A stretch of DNA of 64,000 bases from Pseudofrankia sp. DC12 (GTDB taxonomy: Bacteria > Actinomycetota > Actinomycetes > Frankiales > Frankiaceae), in the NCBI RefSeq assembly GCF_000966285.1, contig NZ_KQ031391.1:1382278-1446277 (forward strand), given 5' to 3'. Below, in pieces: positions 8,656-17,646 of this stretch (positions are counted from its first letter, which is position 1; the number at the start of each line of letters is the position of its first letter). A model generated the notes under the pieces. That model made no database searches. It saw nothing but the letters and a program-made list of their open reading frames with translations, and was not told where the DNA came from. A program made the position numbers and the translations under genes.

Positions 8656-10945
8656 CGACATCCCCGACGACACAATCTTCAAGGATGTCACCACCCTCGA
8701 CCGGCTCAAGGACTACGAGGCAGCCCTTCCCAGCCTCATGGGCATGGGCCTCGGTGACCCCGAGGAGCGCTTCCCCTGGCTACATGTCGTCGAGGACATC
8801 GCCAACCGGGAAGGGTTCCTTCACTGGGAATTGGAGTTCGCTCACGTCTTCAACGACGCAGGCGGATTCGAAATTCAAGTTGGCAATCCACCGTGGTTTC
8901 CACCGCGGTGGAAAGAAGATGCTGTCCTTGCAGAGTTCCAACCCTGGTTCGAAACCGAGGAAGAGCCATCCGAAAGCGATAGGGTGCTCCGCCGCACAGA
9001 ACTGCTAAGCCAGCCGCTAGTGCGTAGATATTTTCTCGATCAGCTGACAAAAAATGGCGCGGTAGTCGCATTTCTTGGGTCATCTCAGATCTATCCACTC
9101 GTGACGGGCACGAAGCCCGACCTGTACCGGGCTTTTATGTGCCAGGTTTGGACGCATACCACGACATCGGGTGTCATTGGAATGCTCCATCCAAGCACCC
9201 ATTTGACGGGAAACAGTGAAGCGAGACTGCGCGAGTCTTCTTACCAACGACTGCGCGTCCACGCAGACTTCGTCAACGCAGGGCAACGCTTTTTCCCGGA
9301 ACCTGTAGGCCATTCGCGCCATTTTAGCGTCAACGTCTACGGTGCACCGCAAGAGGTGAGCTTCGATCACTTCTCATGGCTGGTCTCGGTTGAGGCCTTG
9401 CGCCTGTCGAATGGGCACGATGGTTCCGGCGAACTCCCTGGGGTGCGCTACCAGAATGCAGAGTTCGACGAGCGTCCGCATCGGTCGCGAATCGTGCACG
9501 TCACGCCCGCTACCCTTCAGGTATGGCAACGGCTTCGGAACGACATCGATCGACCATACGGCGAGGCTCGCCTGCTATTTCCAGTAAGCACCGGCGAGGC
9601 GGATGCTATCGCTGCGTTGGCTGACTTCCCGGTTCGACTGGGTGACTTCTCGCCTCCAATTTCCGATGGATTCAATGAGGGTGACGCGAAGAAAGTACTA
9701 TTGATTGACTACAAACGAGAGATCGCGGACTCGCCCCCCGATGGCAGCCCGAAACAAGTCGGATGGGATGACGTTATCCTCAAGGGGATCCAGTTGGGTC
9801 CTGCCACGCCTATCTTCAAGCGCCACGACGCGAACACTAATGATGCCTACGGTCTAGATCTTGTCGAAATCCCTGACAATTTTGTGCCTGACACCCAGTA
9901 TGAAGTAATTGATGGCAATCGGGCGAAATTCGATACTGCCGTCAACCAAGACTGTTGGGTTGACTACAGACTGCTATCGACAATGCGGGATGATGGCGTT
10001 ACGGTAAGCAACCTTCGAGACGAGATCGCGTTGGACTCTGGCGTCTCGGAAATCGAAGCCTCTCAGGTCATTGAAGCGAGACTGACAGAAGCTGCGATCC
10101 GCCCGTACACATCGTTCTACAGGCTAGCCTGGCGTAACCAAGTCGCCTCTGATACCGAGCGCGCACTCTACGCGGCTCTCATTCCACCCGGTCCGACGCA
10201 CGTCGATGGTATCCGCACGACGGCGCTGTCGACACTGCGACAGACTGCGCTCCTTGCGGGTTTCTGGACCTCCATTCCGCTGGATTACTTCCTTCGAGCA
10301 ACCGGGCGTCGCCACCTGCACGTCAATGACGCTATAGTTATGCCGGCCCCTGATCGGATTCATCCACTGGCCTCGGGTTTGCTACTCCGAACTCTTCGAT
10401 TGAACTGTCTAACGACAGCCTACGTCGACATTTGGACGGAGCTATATGACGAGGCTTGGTCCGGGGAATGCTGGGCATTTGAATGGCTTGGGATGCCCGC
10501 CCTGCAAGAAGTCGCTCCGACCTGGACCCGTAATACCCCCTTGCGGACTGAACGTGCTCGCCGATCGGCGCTCGTTGAGATCGACGCACTAGTTTCCGTC
10601 TGGCTCGGAATGGACGCAGACGCGCTTATCGGCGCCTACCGCGGCAGATTTCCCGTGCTGCAGAAATTTGAGGCAGCTACCTGGTTCGATGCGCATGGAT
10701 GGAAGATATCAAGTGACTCGCGGACCAAGGGGCAACGGCAGTCAGAAGATAGTTGGATGAAATTCGAGAACTATCTCGAGAGCCAGAGCCACCAGGACGC
10801 TCCAACGGGATACACAGCCCCCTTCTACAAAGCAGACCGTGAGACGGAGATGCGCGCGGCGCACGCGGTGTTCCAGAAGCGGTTGGATGACGCGGTCGTG
10901 CGGGGTGAGTGGGACCCGGAGAAGCGTGAGGTGCCGGCGCGGTGA
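8656..10945 (+). pseudogene. Eco57I-like/BREX-like adenine DNA methyltransferase, 5' end lost
   Basis: Sense coding starts immediately at the ISAs1 right end (DDTIFKDVTTLDRLKDY...), with no own start or promoter, and runs about 760 codons. It shows the family pattern HWELEFAHVF...GGFEIQVGNPPW, where NPPW is motif IV of N6-adenine methyltransferases, about 75 residues from the join. The SAM-binding motif I and the rest of the N-terminus, several hundred residues in relatives, are missing, so it should not methylate. An internal ATG at 8738 could give a 735-aa product. The DNA is visibly AT-richer than its neighbours. It overlaps the giant helicase by 4 bases. Enzymes of this type mark host DNA in restriction-like defence. 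Confidence 0.7.
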
Positions 10946-13900
10946 GGCCGACGCTGGAGGCTCGGGGGCTGAAGGAGAGCCTGCTGCAGTACCTGACGAC
11001 CACGTACGCGCTGGCGGACGAGGGAGTGCGGGAGGCGCTGCATCGGTTCCTGGGCGATGAGGCCTCGGGGATGTTCCGGGGCCCGTTCCTGCGGATCCGG
11101 ACGCCGTTCGCGCAGGCCAGTCCAGGTTGGGAGCAGCACCTGGAGTGGCGGCCGGACGGCTTCAGGCCGTACGCGCACCAGGCGGCGGCGTTCGCGCGGC
11201 TGACGTCGGCGCACGGACACGTGCCGGAGCCGACACTGGTGACGACGGGTACCGGGTCGGGGAAGACGGAGTCGTTCCTGTACCCGGTGCTGGATCACTG
11301 TCGCCGCGAGCGTGCCGCCGGCAAGGCCGGGGTGAAGGCCGTGTTCCTGTATCCAATGAACGCGTTGGCAACCGACCAGGCGAACCGGATCAACGGGCTT
11401 CTCAAGGTTCATGACGCGGACCTGAGCCGGGTGTGGGCCGGCCTGTATATCGGTGACAAGGCCGCGGTGACCTACGACCGGGTGCTCACGAGCAGGTCGG
11501 ATATGCGGCTGTCGCCGCCGGACATTCTGATCACGAACTACAAGATGTTGGACCTGATGCTGCACCGTGGCGAGGACGTGGCGCTGTGGGCGGGCGCGGA
11601 CATCCGCTACGTGGTGGTGGACGAGTTCCACACCTACGACGGGGCCCAGGGCACGGACGTGGCGATGTTGCTGCGCCGGCTCGCCTCGGCGGTGGGCGCG
11701 GCGGAGCCGGGCCGGCCGCTGGGGGCGATGTGCCCGGTGGCGACGTCCGCGACGCTGTCGTCAACCGGCGAGGCCGGCCTGCGCGACCTGCTCGACGTGG
11801 CAGGCCAGGTGTTCGGCGCCGAGCTCACCGCGGACGCGGTGATCGGGGAGAACCGGCAGTCGGTGGACGTGTTCATTCCGGCGGGTGAGCTGGATCACCA
11901 GCCGTTGCCGACGCCGGAGGAGCTGCTTGCGTTGCCGGACCCGGCGACGAGCGACGATGGCCTGGCTCGGCTGGCCGTGGCGGTGACCGGCGAGGTGGAC
12001 CTGGATCCGTTCGCGCTGGCGGAGCGGCTGCGTCGACATCTGCTCACTCGGGCGGTGTTGATCGCGCTCGGGGACGAGGTGCGGACAGGTCCGGAGGTTC
12101 TGGACCTGATGTGGCGGCACGGCGCGTCGAACTGGTCGGAGGCGGTGATGCGCCGGCCGGAGAAGGCGGCCGAGGCGCTGGCGCGGTTCGTCGCCCTGCT
12201 GTCGTGGGCTCGCGATCCGGCGTCGCGGGGCGAGACGACGGCGCGGCCGTTTGTGCATGTCGAGGCGCACCAGTGGGCTCGGTCGGTGTCGCGGCTGCTG
12301 CGCGGGGTGCTGCCGTGGCCGCGGGCGGAGTTCCGGTGGGACGTGGCCGGCTCGACGGCAGCGGTACCGGACGATGGCGGCCGGGTGACGCCGACCGCGA
12401 CGACGACGGCGGGGCAGGCCGCGAACGTGTTCCTGCCGGCCGTCTACTGCCGGGCGTGTGGCCGGTCGGGCTGGGCGGTGTTCTCGCCGGAGAGCGACGA
12501 CACGGTCATCGAGTTCGACACCTTCAAGATCCGTCGGGCGTCGGCCGGGCCGGACAAGCTGCGGGTCCGGGCCCTGATCGCGGCGACCGAAGAGGAGGCC
12601 GCGGCGGGCGCACGGGCCGGCCTGCCCGGTGCGCGCCTCAGTGGCTCGGCACTCCAGACGGTCGGCGGGGAGGTGCAGGTCCTGGAGACGGTCACGCAGC
12701 GGCTGCGCCTACCCGTTCTCGAACGGGACTACGACCCTGAGACCCAAACGCCGCGGCCGGCGCCGGACAGCGCGTTCGTGCTGGTGCAGTTGGGGGCTTC
12801 GGCGAACACGGCTGCCGAGCAGGACTGGTGCCCGGCGTGTGGCGAGCGCAACGCGATCCGGTTCTTGGGCACCGGCCCGGCTGCGATCGCCGCCGCGTCG
12901 ATCACGCAGTTGTTCACGGCAGGGGAGTTGGACCGATCGCTGCGCGAGGACAAGACGTTGATGTTCAACGACTCGGTCCAGGACGCGGCGCACCGGGCCG
13001 GGTTCGTGGCGACCCGGTCGTTCACGTTCTCGCTGCGCGCGCTGCTGGTCAGCCGGCTGTCGCAGGACGGGCCGACAGCGCTCAACGACCTGATCGCCGA
13101 TGTGATCACGGCGGTTGATGAGGCGCCGGCCGAGGACAAGACGCTGTCGGCCGTGGTCCCGCCGGACCTGCATGGGCTGCGCCCGGTGGAGCGGCTGTTG
13201 TCCGGCAAGGGCGGCGACCGGGCGACGTGGGATCTGATCGGGCAGCGGCTCGCGTTCGACACGCTGATGGAGTTCGGGTTCCGCTCCCGCAACGGCCGCA
13301 CCCTGGAGCTGACCCGCACCGCCGCGGCGCACGTCCACATCCCGGATCCGGCCGGCGCGGTCGCGCTGACCCGCGAGATCCACCGCGGGCTCGGTCGAGA
13401 GGACATGCCGGTCCGGGAACAGGACGACGCTCGGTACCTGGCGCTGCTGCGGGTGTTCCTGGAACGTCTGCGTACCCGCGGCGCGGTGGCGCACCAGTGG
13501 CTGGGCGGCTACCTCGACGAGGCGGGGACGAACCGCTACCAGGTCTGGGGCGGCCGGCCGCTTGGTATGCGGGCGTTCCCACGCGGGATCGCCGCGCCGA
13601 AGTTCCTGCTGGCGAAGCCCAAGAACCGCAGCGAGTTCGACGTCGCCACCGGCCGGCTGTCCTGGTACGAGCGGTGGGCGCAGCGCTGCCTGGAGGTGAC
13701 CCGCGACCAGGCCGGCGACTTCTGGGGAGAGCTGCTGCCCTTGCTCGTCCGTGCCGGGCTGCTCGCGGTGCACACGCCGCTGGACACGTCGGGGCGCATC
13801 TACGGCCTGTTGCCCGGGATCATCGACGCGGAGCTGCTCACAGACGAGGAGGTACAGGTCGCCTTCGTGCGCTGCCCGGTGTGTTTTTGGGAGCAGACGG

Positions 13901-16900
13901 TGCATCCGGCGCTGCTCGACCAGTGGCGTGGCCAGCCGTGCCCGTCCTACCGGTGCCGCAGCGGCCGGCTCGTCGCCGGTGACCAGCCGGACGGGCTCGG
14001 CCGGCACCATCGCGACCGTGACTACACCCAGGACTACTACCGGCGTCTTTACCGGACGGCCGGCCCCTACCATGTGATCACTGCCGAGCACACCGGGATG
14101 CTGACCCGCTCGCAGCGGGAGAAGGTTGAGAAGGCGTTCCGCGACGGCGTCGGGTTCAAGGCGCCGAACGTGCTGTCGTGCACGCCGACGCTGGAGCTCG
14201 GCATCGACGTAGGCGATCTGTCGGCGGTGGTGCTGGCCGCATTGCCGCGCCGGCCGGCGAACTACGCCCAGCAGGTTGGCCGGGCCGGGCGTCGGACCGG
14301 CAACGCGTTCCTGCTGACGATCCTCGACCGGCAGCGGCGTGACCTGTACTTCCTGGACCAGCCGAAGGACATGATCGCCGGGACGATCGTTCCGCCGGGC
14401 TGCTACCTGTCCGCGGTGGAGATCCTGCGCCGTCAGTACCTGGCGCACCTGCTGGACCTGGCTGCCGCCGGCAGGCTGCTGCGGCCGGACGAGGTGCCGT
14501 TGCGTCCGCTGCCGGCGCGGGCGCCGAAGCTGTTCGGCCCGTCGGGCTACCTCGTCGATCTGGTGGCCGCCGCGCTCGCCCACGGCGCCGAGCTCGCCGA
14601 CCGCTTCCTCGGCCTGTTCCCTGCCGGTGTCAGCGAGCAGGTTCAGGCCGAGCTACGCGAGTACGCGACCGACGGGCTCGCCAGCGCGGTCGAGGCAGCC
14701 GAGCGGGAGTGGCGCGGCAAGGAGGAGGCGCTACGGGCCCGGCTGCGCGCGATCGGCGAGGCCCGCGACGAGCTGCACGACACCAACGACGAGCAGGCCG
14801 CGCTGAAGGCCGAACTGGACGCCGAGCACCGCGGCGTCGGTCGCCGGCTGCTCGACCTCGGCCAGACCCCGGCCTCGAACGCGCTGTGCGATCTGGGGCT
14901 GCTGCCGAACTATGCGCTGATCGACACGGCGACCACGCTGTCGGCGACGCTGTACGGCCCGGAAAGCGTCGATCCGGTTACCGGCAAGACCCGCTTCACC
15001 TCGAACACGGTCGAGTACGAACGACCGCGGCGGCTCGCTCTGTCGGAGCTGGCGCCGGGCAACAGCTTCTACGTCAACGGCTACCGCCACCAGGTCACCG
15101 GACTGGAGATCGCCACCGACGGACGCCGGGACTGGCTGCGGTGGCGGTTCTGCCCCGAATGCGGCTACGTCCGCACCGACAACGCCGCCGAGGATCGCTC
15201 TGCGTGCCCGCGGTGCGGCTCGGTCCACATCGCCGACGACGGCTCGTGCCTGTTCCAGGTGGTCGAGCCGGTGACCGTCACCTCCCGCGACAAGCAGGAG
15301 GACGCCCGGATCAGCGACGACCACGACGAGCGCGAGCAGCGCTTCTACACCGAGGTCGACGCCGTCGACTTTCCCGCCGAGCGGATCGAACCCGGGTCGT
15401 GGCGGCACGCCCACCAGACCTTCGGTGTCGACTACTGCCGCACGGCGATGATCCGTAGAGTCAACGTCGGCCCGATGCGTTTCGATGCCCAGGCCCGTGA
15501 CCACTTCGCCGGCCACCAGCTGCGCCTCGCACCGTTCCACGTGTGCACCGGCTGCGGCGCGGCGACTGCTGACGGCCAGCCGGTGTTCAACCCGCACTCC
15601 GACGCGCTGTCCGCGTCGGCGGCGCGCGACCCGGCGTTGCGCCATCACCGACCGTGGTGTCCGTTGCGCCGTGGCAAGCGTGACGCCGGCGTCACCCAGG
15701 AGCCGGTGCTGCTCGCCCATCAACTGCGCACCGAGGCATTGCGGGTCCTTCTGCCGGTGGCCAGCGCCGACATCGACGAGCGCGTCGAATCGCTGCGCGC
15801 CGCGTTGCGGATGGGCGTCGACCTGCACTTCGGCGGCGACCCGCAACACCTGGCGACCACAGTCGCGTCCATGCCCGACCGGGCCACCGGCGAGCGCCGC
15901 TGGTTCCTCGTCCTGTTCGACTCGCTGCCCGGCGGCACCGGCTACCTCGACCGCCTCACCGCGCCCGACGCGATGCGCGACACCCTGCGCGCCGCCTACA
16001 ACGCGCTACTCGCCTGCCCGTGCGCCGAGGAGCAGCGCCGCGCCTGCCACCGCTGCCTGCACCGCTACACCCCCGAACGCCGACAGGACGTCGTCGCTCG
16101 CCAGGCCGCGCTGGCGATGCTCGAGCCGCTGCTGTTCGACACCAACGGCGACGACGGCTGGGAGGTCACCGCCATCGAGGACACCGGGACCGTCGGCCTC
16201 GACCAGCAGGTCGAGTCCGACCTGGAGGCCCGGTTCCTCGCCACACTGCGGACCTGGGCGCGGATCGCCGACGACGTCGCGCTCGACGAAGAGGGCCACG
16301 CCAGCGGGCATCTGCGGTTCACCGCCGGCGACGACGTCGTCCACTGGCGGCTCACTGCCCAGGAGGCAGTCGACGGCACCAGGCCGGACTTCACGTTCAC
16401 CCGCGTCGACGGGCCAAGACAAAAAGTCCACGTCTATCTCGAAGGCTTCCGGTTCCACGCCACCCGCGCGCATAACCGGATCGCCGGCGACGCGGCGAAA
16501 CGCGCCCGGCTGCGCGCCCGCCGCGAGGTCGTCTTCCAGATCACCTGGGACGACCTTGACCTGTTCGGGGGCAGTCGGGACGCGGTGCCGGTGTGGCCGC
16601 CCTACGGCGGGCAGGCCGAGGAGGCGGCCCGGGAGGCCTACGAGCAGCTTGGCGGCCAGCGCGCCCAGCTTGCGCCCGCGGTGTTCACCAATCCGATCGC
16701 GAGCCTGATCGCGTACCTGAGGGCTCCGGCCCCGACCCGCTGGCTCCGCTTGGCCAACGCGATGGCCATGGGTCTGCTCCGCGCCTCCGGCACCGATCCG
16801 GTCGTCAATACCGGTCTACCCAAAGACGTCGCCCGCGCGGTTGGCGGCGAGCTGCGCGCGCTGGCCGGCGACGCCGGGCGGACCGCAGCAGTGCCCGACG

Positions 16901-17646
16901 GACCGCCCGGGCACCTGGTCGTGTTCCGCGCACGCGACGCGGCCGGGCTACCGCTCGTCGTCATCCTCGACATGTCGGAGCCGGAGGCGCTGCGCTGGTC
17001 CGTGCTCGCCGTCCTCGACGACCGCGACGCCGCGCTCGACGATCCTGACCACCGGAAGCGCTGGCGGGCCTGGCTCTACTGGACGAACCTCACCCAGTTC
17101 CTCGCCGTCGGCGACGGCGACGGCGTCCAACTCGCCACCAGCGAGGCCGCCGACTTCCCCGTGGAAGTCCTCCGCGCCTGCGACGGCACCGGCGAGCTCG
17201 ATTCCCTGTCCGGAGTCCCCGCCCCGGCCTTCCCACCGCCCGCCGTGGTCCCGAGCCCGCCTGGCCCGGTGGACACCCCAACCGGTGCTGACGGCGCCAG
17301 CGCGCCGACAGATCCCGGGTGGGCCGAGATCCTGGAGATCCTGCGCGACGACCCAGCCGACAACCCCGACCTGCTCCGCCTTGCCGAAGCCCTCGCCGGC
17401 GGCAGCGCTCCGGCTCCCGTCTTCGGCTACGAGCTGGGCGCGGGCGGCTGGCTTGCTGACTTCGGCTGGGACGGGCCGGCCAAGGCCGCCGTCGTCACAC
17501 CCCACGAGCCGGGCGACGACGAAGGAGAGCGGCGCGACGCCGCGTACCTCGTTGCCGGCTGGACGGTGGACACCGCCGCCGGATGGCTCGAGCACCTCGA
17601 TGACCTGCGCACGCTGCTCCTCCCGGACCCGGAAGGCGCCCGATGA
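10942..17646 (+). CDS. Giant DEAD-box helicase with DUF1998 and a nuclease-like tail
   Basis: A 2234-aa protein starting at GTG. Helicase lobe 1 has Walker A TGTGSGKTESF (about residue 103) and a DEFH box (about 226). Lobe 2 has LELGIDVGDL and QQVGRAGRR (about 1085-1115), with a roughly 850-residue insert between them containing several Cys pairs (YCRACGRSG, DWCPACGERN, VRCPVCFWEQ). More zinc-ribbon pairs follow (RFCPECGY, ACPRCGS). The DUF1998 cysteine cluster CPCAEEQRRACHRC lies at about 1693-1706. The family (YprA/MrfA, DrmA/B, DruE) are 3'-5' DNA translocases, several from phage defence. The last 500 residues include RPDF, YLEGFRFHA and VFQITWDDL, resembling a Vsr/DUF559 nuclease fold. 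It overlaps both neighbours by 4 bases. Confidence 0.85.
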   Translation: MRPTLEARGLKESLLQYLTTTYALADEGVREALHRFLGDEASGMFRGPFLRIRTPFAQASPGWEQHLEWRPDGFRPYAHQAAAFARLTSAHGHVPEPTLVTTGTGSGKTESFLYPVLDHCRRERAAGKAGVKAVFLYPMNALATDQANRINGLLKVHDADLSRVWAGLYIGDKAAVTYDRVLTSRSDMRLSPPDILITNYKMLDLMLHRGEDVALWAGADIRYVVVDEFHTYDGAQGTDVAMLLRRLASAVGAAEPGRPLGAMCPVATSATLSSTGEAGLRDLLDVAGQVFGAELTADAVIGENRQSVDVFIPAGELDHQPLPTPEELLALPDPATSDDGLARLAVAVTGEVDLDPFALAERLRRHLLTRAVLIALGDEVRTGPEVLDLMWRHGASNWSEAVMRRPEKAAEALARFVALLSWARDPASRGETTARPFVHVEAHQWARSVSRLLRGVLPWPRAEFRWDVAGSTAAVPDDGGRVTPTATTTAGQAANVFLPAVYCRACGRSGWAVFSPESDDTVIEFDTFKIRRASAGPDKLRVRALIAATEEEAAAGARAGLPGARLSGSALQTVGGEVQVLETVTQRLRLPVLERDYDPETQTPRPAPDSAFVLVQLGASANTAAEQDWCPACGERNAIRFLGTGPAAIAAASITQLFTAGELDRSLREDKTLMFNDSVQDAAHRAGFVATRSFTFSLRALLVSRLSQDGPTALNDLIADVITAVDEAPAEDKTLSAVVPPDLHGLRPVERLLSGKGGDRATWDLIGQRLAFDTLMEFGFRSRNGRTLELTRTAAAHVHIPDPAGAVALTREIHRGLGREDMPVREQDDARYLALLRVFLERLRTRGAVAHQWLGGYLDEAGTNRYQVWGGRPLGMRAFPRGIAAPKFLLAKPKNRSEFDVATGRLSWYERWAQRCLEVTRDQAGDFWGELLPLLVRAGLLAVHTPLDTSGRIYGLLPGIIDAELLTDEEVQVAFVRCPVCFWEQTVHPALLDQWRGQPCPSYRCRSGRLVAGDQPDGLGRHHRDRDYTQDYYRRLYRTAGPYHVITAEHTGMLTRSQREKVEKAFRDGVGFKAPNVLSCTPTLELGIDVGDLSAVVLAALPRRPANYAQQVGRAGRRTGNAFLLTILDRQRRDLYFLDQPKDMIAGTIVPPGCYLSAVEILRRQYLAHLLDLAAAGRLLRPDEVPLRPLPARAPKLFGPSGYLVDLVAAALAHGAELADRFLGLFPAGVSEQVQAELREYATDGLASAVEAAEREWRGKEEALRARLRAIGEARDELHDTNDEQAALKAELDAEHRGVGRRLLDLGQTPASNALCDLGLLPNYALIDTATTLSATLYGPESVDPVTGKTRFTSNTVEYERPRRLALSELAPGNSFYVNGYRHQVTGLEIATDGRRDWLRWRFCPECGYVRTDNAAEDRSACPRCGSVHIADDGSCLFQVVEPVTVTSRDKQEDARISDDHDEREQRFYTEVDAVDFPAERIEPGSWRHAHQTFGVDYCRTAMIRRVNVGPMRFDAQARDHFAGHQLRLAPFHVCTGCGAATADGQPVFNPHSDALSASAARDPALRHHRPWCPLRRGKRDAGVTQEPVLLAHQLRTEALRVLLPVASADIDERVESLRAALRMGVDLHFGGDPQHLATTVASMPDRATGERRWFLVLFDSLPGGTGYLDRLTAPDAMRDTLRAAYNALLACPCAEEQRRACHRCLHRYTPERRQDVVARQAALAMLEPLLFDTNGDDGWEVTAIEDTGTVGLDQQVESDLEARFLATLRTWARIADDVALDEEGHASGHLRFTAGDDVVHWRLTAQEAVDGTRPDFTFTRVDGPRQKVHVYLEGFRFHATRAHNRIAGDAAKRARLRARREVVFQITWDDLDLFGGSRDAVPVWPPYGGQAEEAAREAYEQLGGQRAQLAPAVFTNPIASLIAYLRAPAPTRWLRLANAMAMGLLRASGTDPVVNTGLPKDVARAVGGELRALAGDAGRTAAVPDGPPGHLVVFRARDAAGLPLVVILDMSEPEALRWSVLAVLDDRDAALDDPDHRKRWRAWLYWTNLTQFLAVGDGDGVQLATSEAADFPVEVLRACDGTGELDSLSGVPAPAFPPPAVVPSPPGPVDTPTGADGASAPTDPGWAEILEILRDDPADNPDLLRLAEALAGGSAPAPVFGYELGAGGWLADFGWDGPAKAAVVTPHEPGDDEGERRDAAYLVAGWTVDTAAGWLEHLDDLRTLLLPDPEGAR

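Noticed and set aside
12709..14583. A 624-codon minus-strand frame inside the giant helicase
   Set aside because: It lies opposite the helicase motifs and reads Arg/Gln/His-rich low-complexity protein; it is an antisense shadow.
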